A stretch of 32,348 nt of DNA from an uncultured Bacteroidales bacterium (GTDB lineage: Bacteria; Bacteroidota; Bacteroidia; Bacteroidales; FEN-979), in NCBI GenBank assembly GCA_903926565.1, contig CAIYJU010000117.1, positions 1 to 32,348 on the forward strand, read 5' to 3'. Position 1 is the first letter of the stretch. Each line of letters opens with the position of its first letter. The notes below the pieces were generated by a model. It saw only the letters and a program-made list of their open reading frames with translations. It ran no database searches and had not been told where the DNA came from. The position numbers were made by a program, and so were the translations under genes. Positions 1-8,046 of this stretch are shown piece by piece.

Positions 1-63
1 ATATTTAAGCTACTTTTACCCAGGATTATGCATCGCTATTTTCCGAAATTGATACATCCTTAA

Positions 64-804
64 TTACCGAAATCACAGCATATTTGCTTTCTGGTAACAG
101 GCGGAAAATATATCCTAAAGCCCCAGCATCATCTTTATCCTGAAATGCCTGAGAATGAAGACCTGACCATGAGGCTTGCAAGTGAGATTGGCCTGAATGT
201 ACCATTACACGGTTTAATCTGGTCAAAAGATCACACACTTACCTATTTCATCAAGCGGTTTGACAGACGAGGGCAGAACGAAAAAGTCCCGATTGAAGAT
301 TTTGCGCAGTTGGCTGGTATGAGCCGGGACACAAAGTATGACTATAGCATGGAAAAAGTTGTAAGTTTAATCAACTATTTCTGTACGTTCCCTTCGATTG
401 AAAAATTGTCCCTGTTTAAACTTACCATATTTAATTATTTGGTTGGCAATGAAGACATGCACCTGAAAAATTTCTCTATTATCACAGAAAATGGCAAAGT
501 AACGCTGTCACCATGTTACGACCTTGTCAATTCTACCATAGAATATAAGAAACAGGACGAAGAAATTGCTTTGCCCCTGAAAGGGAAAAAGAAACATCTG
601 ACCCGAAACATTCTGGTTAACTATTTTGGCATGGAAAGATGCGAGCTAACTACAAAGAGTGTTGACAAAGTCCTTGAGACAATCTTCTCAAGTGTTCCAA
701 AATGGAAGGAATTGATCGATGCCAGTTTCTTGTCAAATGAGATGAAGGAAAAATATCATGGTTTGTTGGAAATAAGGCTCAAAATTTTCAGGATACTTGA
801 ATAA
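64..804 (+). pseudogene. HipA/HipT-like serine/threonine kinase, 5'-truncated
   Basis: This is the C-terminal kinase core of a HipA-family protein, the toxin kinase of hipBA or hipBST toxin-antitoxin systems. The frame shows YILKP near position 112 (region of the ATP-contacting lysine), PENEDLTMRLA, IKRFDRRG, the catalytic-loop motif GNEDMHLKNFS and the metal-site motif CYDLVNS. The frame is closed upstream by TAA at 61-63. The first ATG (145) lies after the YILKP strand, so a protein starting there (219 residues) would lack the lysine and the glycine-rich segment. Bacteroidota relatives are, from memory, over 300 residues. No hipB-like or hipS-like partner is visible, although upstream sequence is cut off. 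I infer a decayed remnant; a frameshift near position 64 is the alternative. Confidence 0.7.
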
Positions 805-912
805 TCACGCCTGCATGCTGCTGCCACTGGTTTTCATGCCTGCACTAGAATGAGAGGTTAAGTTAATCATTTCAGATTGTTTGTTGCCATTTTGTTACCC
901 GATAAAATAAAA

Positions 913-944
913 AAACCCTGCAAACATTGATGTTTACAGGGTTT
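913..944 (-). terminator. Hairpin terminator, minus orientation
   Basis: Fourteen-base arms (913-926 and 931-944) pair with one wobble across a TTGA loop. Read on the minus strand, the hairpin is followed by a T-rich run (plus-strand A run at 909-915), so it is built to stop minus-strand transcripts coming from 945 and above. Confidence 0.6.
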
Positions 945-1049
945 ATGTGTAGACCGTAGAGGAGTAACATGCTGCTATCCAGTCACTTTCGTTAGCTCCT
1001 AAGTAATATACATTCATGTTGTTGTATTTTTCATCAGGTGCGCCTGGGG
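943..1049 (-). pseudogene. Short C-terminal-like coding remnant, unrecognised
   Basis: On the minus strand a frame reads LTTPGAPDEKYNNMNVYYLG and continues to SSTVYT before a TAA at 943-945. It stops directly at the terminator hairpin 913-944. The first ATG is at 1017 (24 residues); upstream the frame closes at a TGA. The position against a minus-oriented terminator suggests the 3' tail of a lost gene. I do not recognise the family, and the frame is short enough to be chance. Confidence 0.25.
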
Positions 1050-1075
1050 TTGTCAAACGCCATGGAAAGTCTCAT

Positions 1076-1099
1076 TTGTTGTACCCATTGTTGTACCCA
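1076..1099. repeat. 12-bp perfect tandem repeat with GTACCC core
   Basis: The unit TTGTTGTACCCA occurs twice in tandem (1076-1087 and 1088-1099). A further GTACCC occurs at 19059, beside the recombinase stub near tRNA-Leu. Short direct repeats of this kind can be recombinase arm-binding sites, but nothing here proves it. Confidence 0.4.
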
Positions 1100-1102
1100 C
1101 CC

Positions 1103-1132
1103 AAACTATTTCAAACTTTGAAATAGTTTTTT
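1103..1132 (+). terminator. Hairpin with T-run
   Basis: Thirteen-base perfectly complementary arms, 1103-1115 and 1117-1129, separated by one base (so the real loop opens several pairs), followed by a T run to 1132. The form is that of an intrinsic terminator on the plus strand. It lies just before the -7 box at 1137, insulating the next gene. Confidence 0.55.
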
Positions 1133-1136
1133 GGTT

Positions 1137-1144
1137 TATATTTG
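1137..1144 (+). promoter_or_regulatory. Candidate -7 box TATATTTG
   Basis: Matches the Bacteroidota sigma-70 -7 consensus TAnnTTTG exactly and lies 57 bases before the ATG at 1202. No TTG is found at the ideal 19-21 base spacing, so only the -7 element is supported. Confidence 0.45.
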
Positions 1145-1201
1145 TATAAAGCGGGAAGAGGTCACTCTTTGACCTTTGTTAATAGTGTTATTTAAAGCGG
1201 A

Positions 1202-3850
1202 ATGATGCATTCACATTATCTGAAAACAGCCGTGGTCCTATTATTTGCATTATTCATAGTGAATGGCATCCACGCCGGAGGATGGACCTGGTTAAATTCT
1301 AAACCCCAGGCGGATCTGCTCTCACAGGTGAAATTCGCCAATTCAAATACAGGGTATGCCGTATCCTGGGGAGGAAATATTCTGAAAACCGTTGATGGCG
1401 GCCAAACCTGGCTTGTCCTTTCGCCCGGTGTCGTGCTGCGCTTCAATTCCATTTTTTGTGTAGATGCTTGTATCGTTTACGCGGTTGGATTTGAGGGTAC
1501 AATCGTGAAGACAACCGATGGGGGTGATCACTGGACGCTCCAGAACACCAGCGAAGGGAAGGAATTGACCTCGGTGTGGTTTACCAACTGCAGTACCGGA
1601 TTTGCCGTTGGGTTGACCCGTCCAGAGGACGGATACAGCGTGGTGTATAAAACCACAAACGGTGGAAATACCTGGAATCTCCGGAATACAGGTATGACCT
1701 TCCAGTTTTTTTCAGTCTGTTTTATCGATTCACTTACCGGGTACCTGTCCGGAAAGGACCCACTTTCTGGTTATGCTGCTGTGCTGAAAACGACCAATAG
1801 TGGAAATACGTGGACTGCTGTACCTCTCGGGGCCGTCAATTTCTTCAACGATATTTCATTTCCCAGTCGTGACACAGGGTATGTTGTGGGTAATGAGGGA
1901 TTCATGAGGCGGACAGTGGATGGCGGAAACACATGGAGTAGTCTGAATTCAGGATATACCGGCAGGCTCCATGCCACTTTTTTCACCGACAGGAATACAG
2001 GTTATGCTGCAGGTGATGCTGGAACTGTGCTTAAAACCACAGACGCGGGCGATCACTGGTCTTCTTTAAATTCGGGAACACAGTATGATCTCTATTCCGC
2101 ATTTTTTGTTTCTGCCGATACAGGATACATTACCGGAGATTTTGGGCTAATCCTGCACACCAGGGATGGGGGAGTGACCTGGACAAATCTTAGTTATGGA
2201 TCAACGGCGCGGTATCTGTCATCACCCTTCTTTTTAAATACTGACAGTGGATTTGTGGTAGGGTCAAAGGGAACCATCCTTAAAACAACCGATGGAGGAA
2301 CAAATTGGACTGACCACACGATTTCGACACTTTTCGATCTTTATGCAGTTCATTTTCCGTCAGCTTTGACGGGATACGCAGTTGGGTTCAGTGGTCTGCT
2401 GGCTATGACCAAGGATGCAGGAGAAACCTGGACTTCGTCATCAATAGGGGGAGTGCCACTGAGGTCGGTTTTCTTTACATCCAATGACACTGGATTCGTA
2501 GCAGGTAATGGAAAGCTTTATAAAACCCGCAATGGTGGCGTTTCATGGACGACAGTCTGGACCGGCACCAAATCATTGAACACAATCTTTTTTACAAGTA
2601 AGCTTACGGGTTATGCAGGTGGTGCTTCAGCCACCTTGCTTAAAACAACAGATGGTGGAAACACATGGTTTAACCTCAACCCGTCTGCAATGGCATGGAA
2701 TAGCATCAATTCCATCTGGTTCACCGATGACAATACCGGGTATTGTGCTGGTACTTATGGCAGAATAATCAAAACAACCGACGGAGGCTTCACCTGGCAA
2801 GAACAGGTTGCAGGCCTTGCCTATATGATGTCATCAATTCAATTTCCGACCCGTGATACCGGGTATGCCATTGCCAACAACCCTGAGTTAAACTATTATA
2901 TGAACCAGGCTGCCATTTTCCGCACAACCAACGGTGGGGCCGACTGGGTGATGACACCCATGGAGACGATGCAGCAGGTGTATAGTCTTTTTTTTACAAG
3001 CGCCAATGTGGGTTATATCGCAGGGTCATCAGGATTGATTCTGAAGACTACCACCGGAGGTATTCCCTTCCTGGCAATAAACGGGCAGCCGGAAAGTCAA
3101 ACAGTTTGCGATGGGGATTCTGCCGTCTTTTCGGTTGCCGCGACCGGAACCGGACTGAGTTACCAGTGGCGTAAGGGGATGGCCCCTTTGGTAAACGGTG
3201 GGGCGGTTTCCGGGGCAACATCCAGCCGCATGGTTCTCTTCCCGGTGAAGGTTTCCGATATGTCTGCTGATTATAATGTTTTGGTGCGTGCCGCTGGAAT
3301 GTCTCCGATTCCATCCTCCAATGCCTCTCTTATAGTTCATCCAATTCCCGCGGTACCTGTGGTTTCTGCTGATACCTACTTCCTGACTTCGAGTGCAGCT
3401 TCCGGGAACCAATGGTACCATGATGGAGTTCCGATTTCCGGCGCAACAGGCCATACCTATGTGGTTCCTGTCAACGCCACTGGTCATTACTGGACTATGG
3501 TTACAATTGAGGGATGCCAGTCCGACCCCTCCAACCATGTATATGTTCACGGGCTTGGATTAAATGATCCTGAATTCGACGGGATCCATGTTTTTCCCAA
3601 TCCTTGCGACAACCATTTCAGTATCCGGCTGGATTGCCGGAGGGCTAGCCGCCTTTCCCTAGAAATGTACGATATCCTGGGAAAAAAGGTTTATGCAGGC
3701 GATTTTTATATGCAGTCCGGGGAGAATACAATTTCCGTACATCCGGGAAATTTGCAATCGGCTTTCTATTCGATCATTCTCCGGTCAGGCAGATCCTATG
3801 TGGCAGAAAAAATCATGATCAGAAATCCCCAATCCGCACCAGAGAAATAG
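1202..3850 (+). CDS. Secreted Ycf48/BNR-repeat protein with T9SS sorting domain
   Basis: The 882-residue protein begins with a signal peptide (hydrophobic residues about 8-24, cleavage near HAG). Residues about 28-620 are filled by 13 clear copies, plus one degenerate copy, of a repeat built on TGYAVG...G.ILKTTDGG.TW. This is the beta-propeller repeat of the Ycf48/HCF136 and sialidase-like group. An Ig-like segment follows (GQPESQTVCDGDSAVFSV, about 630-720). The last roughly 80 residues (from VFPNPCDN to KIMIRN) have the form of a type A type IX secretion sorting domain. It is therefore predicted to cross the outer membrane and be surface-anchored or released. Substrate is unknown; despite the Ycf48 similarity there is no link to photosynthesis here. 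The ATG at 1205 is an equally good start. Confidence 0.85.
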   Translation: MMHSHYLKTAVVLLFALFIVNGIHAGGWTWLNSKPQADLLSQVKFANSNTGYAVSWGGNILKTVDGGQTWLVLSPGVVLRFNSIFCVDACIVYAVGFEGTIVKTTDGGDHWTLQNTSEGKELTSVWFTNCSTGFAVGLTRPEDGYSVVYKTTNGGNTWNLRNTGMTFQFFSVCFIDSLTGYLSGKDPLSGYAAVLKTTNSGNTWTAVPLGAVNFFNDISFPSRDTGYVVGNEGFMRRTVDGGNTWSSLNSGYTGRLHATFFTDRNTGYAAGDAGTVLKTTDAGDHWSSLNSGTQYDLYSAFFVSADTGYITGDFGLILHTRDGGVTWTNLSYGSTARYLSSPFFLNTDSGFVVGSKGTILKTTDGGTNWTDHTISTLFDLYAVHFPSALTGYAVGFSGLLAMTKDAGETWTSSSIGGVPLRSVFFTSNDTGFVAGNGKLYKTRNGGVSWTTVWTGTKSLNTIFFTSKLTGYAGGASATLLKTTDGGNTWFNLNPSAMAWNSINSIWFTDDNTGYCAGTYGRIIKTTDGGFTWQEQVAGLAYMMSSIQFPTRDTGYAIANNPELNYYMNQAAIFRTTNGGADWVMTPMETMQQVYSLFFTSANVGYIAGSSGLILKTTTGGIPFLAINGQPESQTVCDGDSAVFSVAATGTGLSYQWRKGMAPLVNGGAVSGATSSRMVLFPVKVSDMSADYNVLVRAAGMSPIPSSNASLIVHPIPAVPVVSADTYFLTSSAASGNQWYHDGVPISGATGHTYVVPVNATGHYWTMVTIEGCQSDPSNHVYVHGLGLNDPEFDGIHVFPNPCDNHFSIRLDCRRASRLSLEMYDILGKKVYAGDFYMQSGENTISVHPGNLQSAFYSIILRSGRSYVAEKIMIRNPQSAPEK

Positions 3851-3852
3851 CG

Positions 3853-3922
3853 AAAGTGTAAAGTCTGAAACGAAAAATGCAAACTGTAACTGATTACACT
3901 TTGCACCTTGCACTTTGCATTT
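3853..3922. repeat. Interspersed inverted repeat with AAAGTGCAAAG-type motif
   Basis: Two nested 9-base inverted pairs are visible: 3853-3861 with 3894-3902, and 3875-3883 with 3914-3922. The minus strand carries GCAAAGTGCAAGGTGCAAAG. A related motif recurs at 9081-9143. It may double as the terminator of the upstream gene. Confidence 0.45.
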
Positions 3923-3928
3923 GAGAGG

Positions 3929-4000
3929 TAGCCCGTAGGAGAATCGAACTCCTATTACCAGGATGAAAACCTGGCGTCCTAACCGTTAGACGAACGGGCC
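3929..4000 (-). tRNA. tRNA-Glu (UUC)
   Basis: Read on the minus strand, the sequence folds as a 72-nt cloverleaf. The acceptor GGCCCGT pairs with ACGGGCT with a G-U at the first pair. The anticodon stem is CCAGG/CCTGG with loop TTTTCAT, giving anticodon UUC. The T loop is GTTCGATTC and the discriminator is A. CCA is not encoded. Confidence 0.95.
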
Positions 4001-4019
4001 AAATTGTTATTTGGGAGTG

Positions 4020-4050
4020 CAAAAGTACAACATTGTTTTTTTCTGAACAA
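4020..4050 (-). promoter_or_regulatory. Promoter of tRNA-Glu
   Basis: On the minus strand a -7 box TACTTTTG (complement of 4020-4027) is preceded by TTG (complement of 4048-4050) at exactly 20 bases. This fits the Bacteroidota TTTG/TAnnTTTG promoter. The -7 box ends 19 bases before the tRNA 5' end at 4000. Confidence 0.65.
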
Positions 4051-4199
4051 GAAAAAAATTAAATCTCTTAAAAATTTTGTATATTTGCTTGGCCGTTTAA
4101 AAAATTACGGTTCCACACGGATGATTAAAATCAGGCGCCCGCCTGAAATTTTTTTTCTCTGTTTTCCCGTTTCTCCGGTGGTAAATGCTTTAACCTTTC

Positions 4200-4308
4200 T
4201 CTAATCTTCCGCTAACCTTCCTCTAACCTGCCGCTAAGTTACCAATGATGTTCCAATGTGGTTCGTATGAGGTTCCTTGAGGTTCCTTCGATGTTTCTAT
4301 GATATTTG
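4200..4308. repeat. Degenerate array with 11-bp periodicity
   Basis: Ten consecutive units can be laid out. Four have the form (T/G)CTAA....CC: TCTAATCTTCC, GCTAACCTTCC, TCTAACCTGCC, GCTAAGTTACC (4200-4243). They are followed by AATGATGTTCC, AATGTGGTTCG, TATGAGGTTCC, a 10-base TTGAGGTTCC, TTCGATGTTTC and TATGATATTTG (4244-4308). No protein-like content is seen. The array lies about 165 bases upstream of nifJ. Confidence 0.6.
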
Positions 4309-4408
4309 TTCACAATAGTATGATAGAAAAATGGCATTGTTCACTATCACCATATCAATTCAAAAGAAAATTCAACCATATTTCTAAATGTTTCTCAAAT
4401 ATAATTCG

Positions 4409-4416
4409 TAATTTTG
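4409..4416 (+). promoter_or_regulatory. Candidate nifJ -7 box TAATTTTG
   Basis: An exact match to TAnnTTTG lies 56 bases before the nifJ ATG (4472), leaving an AT-rich leader. No TTG at ideal spacing was found. The rest of the 4001-4471 gap holds the tRNA-Glu promoter and the 11-bp periodic array; I see no gene in it. Confidence 0.5.
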
Positions 4417-4471
4417 CAACTTGTTAGGAAATTCACAACAGTGGAATTAAGTATTTAAAAATCAATATATT

Positions 4472-7400
4472 ATGAGCAAATCAAAAAAATTCTTGTCGTG
4501 CGATGGAAACCAGGCTGCTGCGCATATAGCCTATATGTTCAGCGAGGTCGCTGCCATCTATCCCATCACTCCCTCCTCCAACATGGCCGAAAATGTAGAT
4601 GAATGGGCCGCCCATGGTCGTAAAAACCTGTTCGGTGAAGAGGTGAAAGTTGTTGAAATGCAATCGGAAGCCGGCGCCGCCGGTACGCTGCATGGTTCAC
4701 TCCAGGCTGGTGCCCTCACCACGACCTTTACCGCATCCCAGGGATTGCTCCTCATGATCCCCAACATGTACAAACTTGCCGGTGAACTCCTCCCGGCCGT
4801 ATTCCATGTAAGCGCCCGTACCGTTGCCGCACACGCCCTCTCCATCTTTGGCGACCACAGCGATGTGTATGCTACCCGCCAGACGGGTTTTGCCATGCTC
4901 GCCTCCGGATCTGTCCAGGAAGTGATGGACCTGGCCGGTATCGCCCACCTTGCCGCCATCAAATCACGCATCCCTTTCCTCCATTTCTTCGACGGGTTCC
5001 GCACTTCACATGAGATCCAGAAGATCGAAATGTTCGAGAATGACGATATGATGAAACTGCTCGACAAGGATGCCCTGCAGGCATTCCGCGATCGTGCATT
5101 GAATCCTGAGCACCCTGTTACCCGTGGTACCGCCCAGAATCCGGATATCTTCTTCCAGGCCAAGGAGGCCATCAACCGTTTCTATGAGCCCATCCCGGAC
5201 GTGGTTGATGCCTACATGCAGGAAATCACCAAAATGACCGGACGTGTATACCATCCGTTCATGTATTACGGTCATCCGGAAGCCGAAAATATCCTGGTTG
5301 CCATGGGTTCGATCACCGACACCACCAAGGAGGTTATTGATTACCTGACCGAAAAAGGGGAGAAGGTGGGACTGATTTCAGTTCACCTGTATCGCCCGTT
5401 CTCCGAAAAATATTTCTTCAACGTCCTGCCAAAGAGTGTGAAACGCATCTGTGTGCTCGACCGCACCAAGGAACCAGGCGCCAACGGCGACCCGCTGTAC
5501 CTCGATATCCGCGATATGTTTTACGACCGCGAAAACCGCCCGATGATCATTGCCGGCCGTTACGGACTCAGCTCCAAGGATACAACGCCTTCACAGATCA
5601 TTACCGTTTACGACAACCTGAAGGCAAAGGAACCGAAGAACCATTTTACCGTTGGAATCATCGATGATGTTACATTCCACTCCCTGCCGTTGATTCCTGA
5701 GATGGACATCGCGCCTAAAGGAACCTATTCAGCAAAATTTTATGGAATCGGTTCTGACGGTACCGTCGGAGCCAACAAAAACTCCATCAAGATCATCGGC
5801 GACAGCACCGATAAATATGCACAGGCCTATTTTGCCTACGACTCTAAAAAGTCCGGAGGTATTACCGTGTCTCACCTTCGTTTCGGCGACAAACCCATCC
5901 GTTCACCGTATCTCGTGATTACGCCCGATTTCGTGGCCTGTCATGTTCCGGCATACCTGGAGAAATATGACATGCTCAAGGGGCTTAAAGATGGTGGCAC
6001 GTTCCTCCTTAATTCAATGTGGGATGCAGAAGAGACCAAACGCCGCCTGCCAGATCACATGAAAAAGTATCTTGCCGACCATAAGATCAACGTCTACATC
6101 ATCGACGCCACCAAGATTGCCGAAGAGATCGGCCTTGGAAACCGCACCAACTCAATCATGCAGAGCGCCTTCTTCAAAGTGTCGAATGTGATCCCGTTCG
6201 AAAAAACGGTCGCCGATATGAAGAAAGCCATCTACAAGACTTATGGCCGCAAAGGGGAGGAGATTGTAAATATGAACAATGCTGCCATCGATCGCGGTGG
6301 CGAGCTGACGAAAATTGAAATCCCGGCCGAATGGACGAAGATTGTTCTGAAACCGGCAAGCGCCGACAACAAGGATGCCTTTATCCGTACGATCTTTGAC
6401 CCGGTAAGCTCCATGGATGGTGATAACATCCCTGTAAGCGCCTTTGTCGGACGTGAGGATGGCACCTTCCCCAATGGAACCACCCAGTACGAAAAACGCG
6501 GCATTGCCGTGAATGTACCTGAATGGGTAGCCGAAAATTGTATCCAGTGCAACCAGTGCGCCTATGTTTGCCCTCACGCTGCCATCCGTCCGTTCCTGCT
6601 CAATGAGGCAGAAAAGAACGCTGCACCGGCAGGAATGATTACACTGAAAGCGGCAGGTAAAGAACTTGCCGGAATGGAATTCAGGATCCAGGTCTCCCCG
6701 CTCGACTGCACCGGTTGCGGCAACTGCGTGGATGTTTGTCCTGCCAAAACCAAAGCACTCGTGTTCCAGACCCTGGAAAGCCAGATGCCGGAAACAACGA
6801 ACTGGGACTTCAACATCAGCAAGGTTACCTATAAAACCGATGTGATCGACCGTTTCAAGACTTTCAAGAACAGCCAGTTTGCACAGCCCCTCTTCGAATT
6901 CTCCGGAGCCTGTGCAGGTTGCGGTGAAACACCTTATGTCAAGCTGCTCACCCAGCTTTATGGCGAACGCATGATGATCTCCAATGCCACCGGCTGCTCC
7001 TCCATCTACGGCGGAACGGCACCGTTCACCCCGTATCGTCCGAATGTGGACGGACAGGGACCGGCATGGGCCAACTCCCTGTTTGAGGATAACGCAGAAT
7101 ATGGTTACGGTATGGCTGTTGCCATTACCCAGCTCCGTAAGCGTATGGCCGACAGGATGCGTGCTGCCATCAAGGAAAATATGCTGAATGTAGCCACGCT
7201 CGATGCCATGAAGGCCTGGGTTGAGGGCATGTATAACGCAGATGCCTCAAAAGCAGCCGCAGCTGCACTGATCCCGTTATTAACCAAAGAGAATACGGAG
7301 CTTACAAAGGAGTTGCTGAACCTGCGCCAGTACCTTGTGAAAAAGTCAATCTGGATTATCGGCGGCGACGGTTGGGCTTATGACATCGGTTATGGTGGTC

Positions 7401-8005
7401 TCGACCACGTAATCGCTTCCGGTGAAGATATCAACATCCTCGTTCTCGACACAGAGGTTTATTCCAATACAGGAGGACAGGCCTCCAAATCAACGCCGGT
7501 TGGCGCCATTGCCAAATTTGCCGCTTCGGGAAAAAAGGTACGCAAGAAAGACCTGGGTGCCATGGCCATGACTTATGGATACGTTTATGTTTCGCAGGTT
7601 TCGATGGGTGCAAATAACAGCCAGCTATTCCGTGCCGTGAAAGAGGCCGAATCATACAACGGGCCCTCCCTCATCATCGCTTATTCACCATGTATCAACC
7701 ATGGCCTCAAGCTGGGCATGGGCAAGGTGGAGGAGGAGATGGACCGCGCAGTAACTTCAGGCTACTGGCAGCTCTACAGGTACAACCCAAAGAACGGCGA
7801 CGAAGGAAAGAATCCGTTTACCCTCGATTCGAAAGAACCGGAATGGAGCAGTTTCCAGGACTTCCTCCTCAGTGAAGTGCGTTATTCTTCCCTCCAGAAA
7901 ATGTTCCCCGATGAGGCCGACGAATTATTCAAGGCTGCTGAAGAGAATGCCAAATGGAGGTATAACCACTACAAGAGGTTGGCCGCAATGACTTACGAGA
8001 AATAA
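4472..8005 (+). CDS. nifJ: Pyruvate:ferredoxin (flavodoxin) oxidoreductase, single-chain
   Basis: A cytoplasmic thiamine-diphosphate iron-sulfur enzyme that converts pyruvate and CoA to acetyl-CoA, CO2 and reduced ferredoxin. Its 1177 residues match the one-piece homodimeric form. In order: the N-terminal pyruvate domain with YPITPSSNMAE (about residue 30) and the EMQSEAGAAGTLHGS segment; the transketolase-like middle; a two-cluster ferredoxin domain with CIQCNQCAYVCP (Cys690-700) and CTGCGNCVDVCP (Cys746-756); then the TPP domain with the proximal-cluster cysteines in ACAGCGETPY (814, 817), TGCSSIYGG (about 841) and SPCINHG (about 1073), and the TPP/Mg motif GDGWAYDIGYGG with DTEVYSNTGGQ. 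All cluster ligands appear intact. The next gene lies 41 bases downstream. Confidence 0.97.
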   Translation: MSKSKKFLSCDGNQAAAHIAYMFSEVAAIYPITPSSNMAENVDEWAAHGRKNLFGEEVKVVEMQSEAGAAGTLHGSLQAGALTTTFTASQGLLLMIPNMYKLAGELLPAVFHVSARTVAAHALSIFGDHSDVYATRQTGFAMLASGSVQEVMDLAGIAHLAAIKSRIPFLHFFDGFRTSHEIQKIEMFENDDMMKLLDKDALQAFRDRALNPEHPVTRGTAQNPDIFFQAKEAINRFYEPIPDVVDAYMQEITKMTGRVYHPFMYYGHPEAENILVAMGSITDTTKEVIDYLTEKGEKVGLISVHLYRPFSEKYFFNVLPKSVKRICVLDRTKEPGANGDPLYLDIRDMFYDRENRPMIIAGRYGLSSKDTTPSQIITVYDNLKAKEPKNHFTVGIIDDVTFHSLPLIPEMDIAPKGTYSAKFYGIGSDGTVGANKNSIKIIGDSTDKYAQAYFAYDSKKSGGITVSHLRFGDKPIRSPYLVITPDFVACHVPAYLEKYDMLKGLKDGGTFLLNSMWDAEETKRRLPDHMKKYLADHKINVYIIDATKIAEEIGLGNRTNSIMQSAFFKVSNVIPFEKTVADMKKAIYKTYGRKGEEIVNMNNAAIDRGGELTKIEIPAEWTKIVLKPASADNKDAFIRTIFDPVSSMDGDNIPVSAFVGREDGTFPNGTTQYEKRGIAVNVPEWVAENCIQCNQCAYVCPHAAIRPFLLNEAEKNAAPAGMITLKAAGKELAGMEFRIQVSPLDCTGCGNCVDVCPAKTKALVFQTLESQMPETTNWDFNISKVTYKTDVIDRFKTFKNSQFAQPLFEFSGACAGCGETPYVKLLTQLYGERMMISNATGCSSIYGGTAPFTPYRPNVDGQGPAWANSLFEDNAEYGYGMAVAITQLRKRMADRMRAAIKENMLNVATLDAMKAWVEGMYNADASKAAAAALIPLLTKENTELTKELLNLRQYLVKKSIWIIGGDGWAYDIGYGGLDHVIASGEDINILVLDTEVYSNTGGQASKSTPVGAIAKFAASGKKVRKKDLGAMAMTYGYVYVSQVSMGANNSQLFRAVKEAESYNGPSLIIAYSPCINHGLKLGMGKVEEEMDRAVTSGYWQLYRYNPKNGDEGKNPFTLDSKEPEWSSFQDFLLSEVRYSSLQKMFPDEADELFKAAEENAKWRYNHYKRLAAMTYEK

Positions 8006-8008
8006 AAG

Positions 8009-8016
8009 TATATTTG
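8009..8016 (+). promoter_or_regulatory. Candidate internal -7 box TATATTTG
   Basis: An exact TAnnTTTG match begins four bases after the nifJ stop codon and lies 30 bases before the next ATG (8047). The downstream gene may therefore have its own transcript as well as readthrough from nifJ. No TTG is present at ideal spacing. Confidence 0.4.
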
Positions 8017-8046
8017 TAGTACCATTTTATTACTAAAAAAACTAAC

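Larger units (their letters stand above)
805..1201. other. Intergenic region with hairpins and short tandem repeat
   Basis: About 400 bases without a convincing intact gene. It holds a hairpin at 913-944 oriented for minus-strand termination, a short minus-strand reading frame at 943-1049, a perfect 12-bp tandem repeat at 1076-1099, a strong hairpin with T-run at 1103-1132, and a Bacteroidota-type -7 box at 1137-1144. A small inverted repeat (AGGTCA, 5 bases, TGACCT at 1159-1175) lies between that box and the next start codon. The mixture resembles debris of a lost gene or element. Confidence 0.5.

Noticed and set aside
3029-3550. 173-residue minus-strand frame in the T9SS cargo gene
   Set aside because: Antisense to the Ig-like region of a well-supported gene; no domain or start context.
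1202-3850. Role in photosystem II assembly suggested by Ycf48-like repeats
   Set aside because: The repeat is shared by many secreted Bacteroidota proteins; T9SS domain and genomic context do not fit photosynthesis.
4004-4204. 66-residue plus-strand reading frame between tRNA-Glu and nifJ
   Set aside because: It covers the tRNA promoter and runs up to the 11-bp periodic array; composition is not protein-like and no family or start signal is seen.
4200-4308. CRISPR array
   Set aside because: Units are 11 bp and adjacent, with no spacers of CRISPR size and no cas genes in the window.
4558-5175. 205-residue minus-strand frame inside nifJ
   Set aside because: Fully antisense to the strongly conserved nifJ N terminus; it is a by-product of nifJ codon bias.
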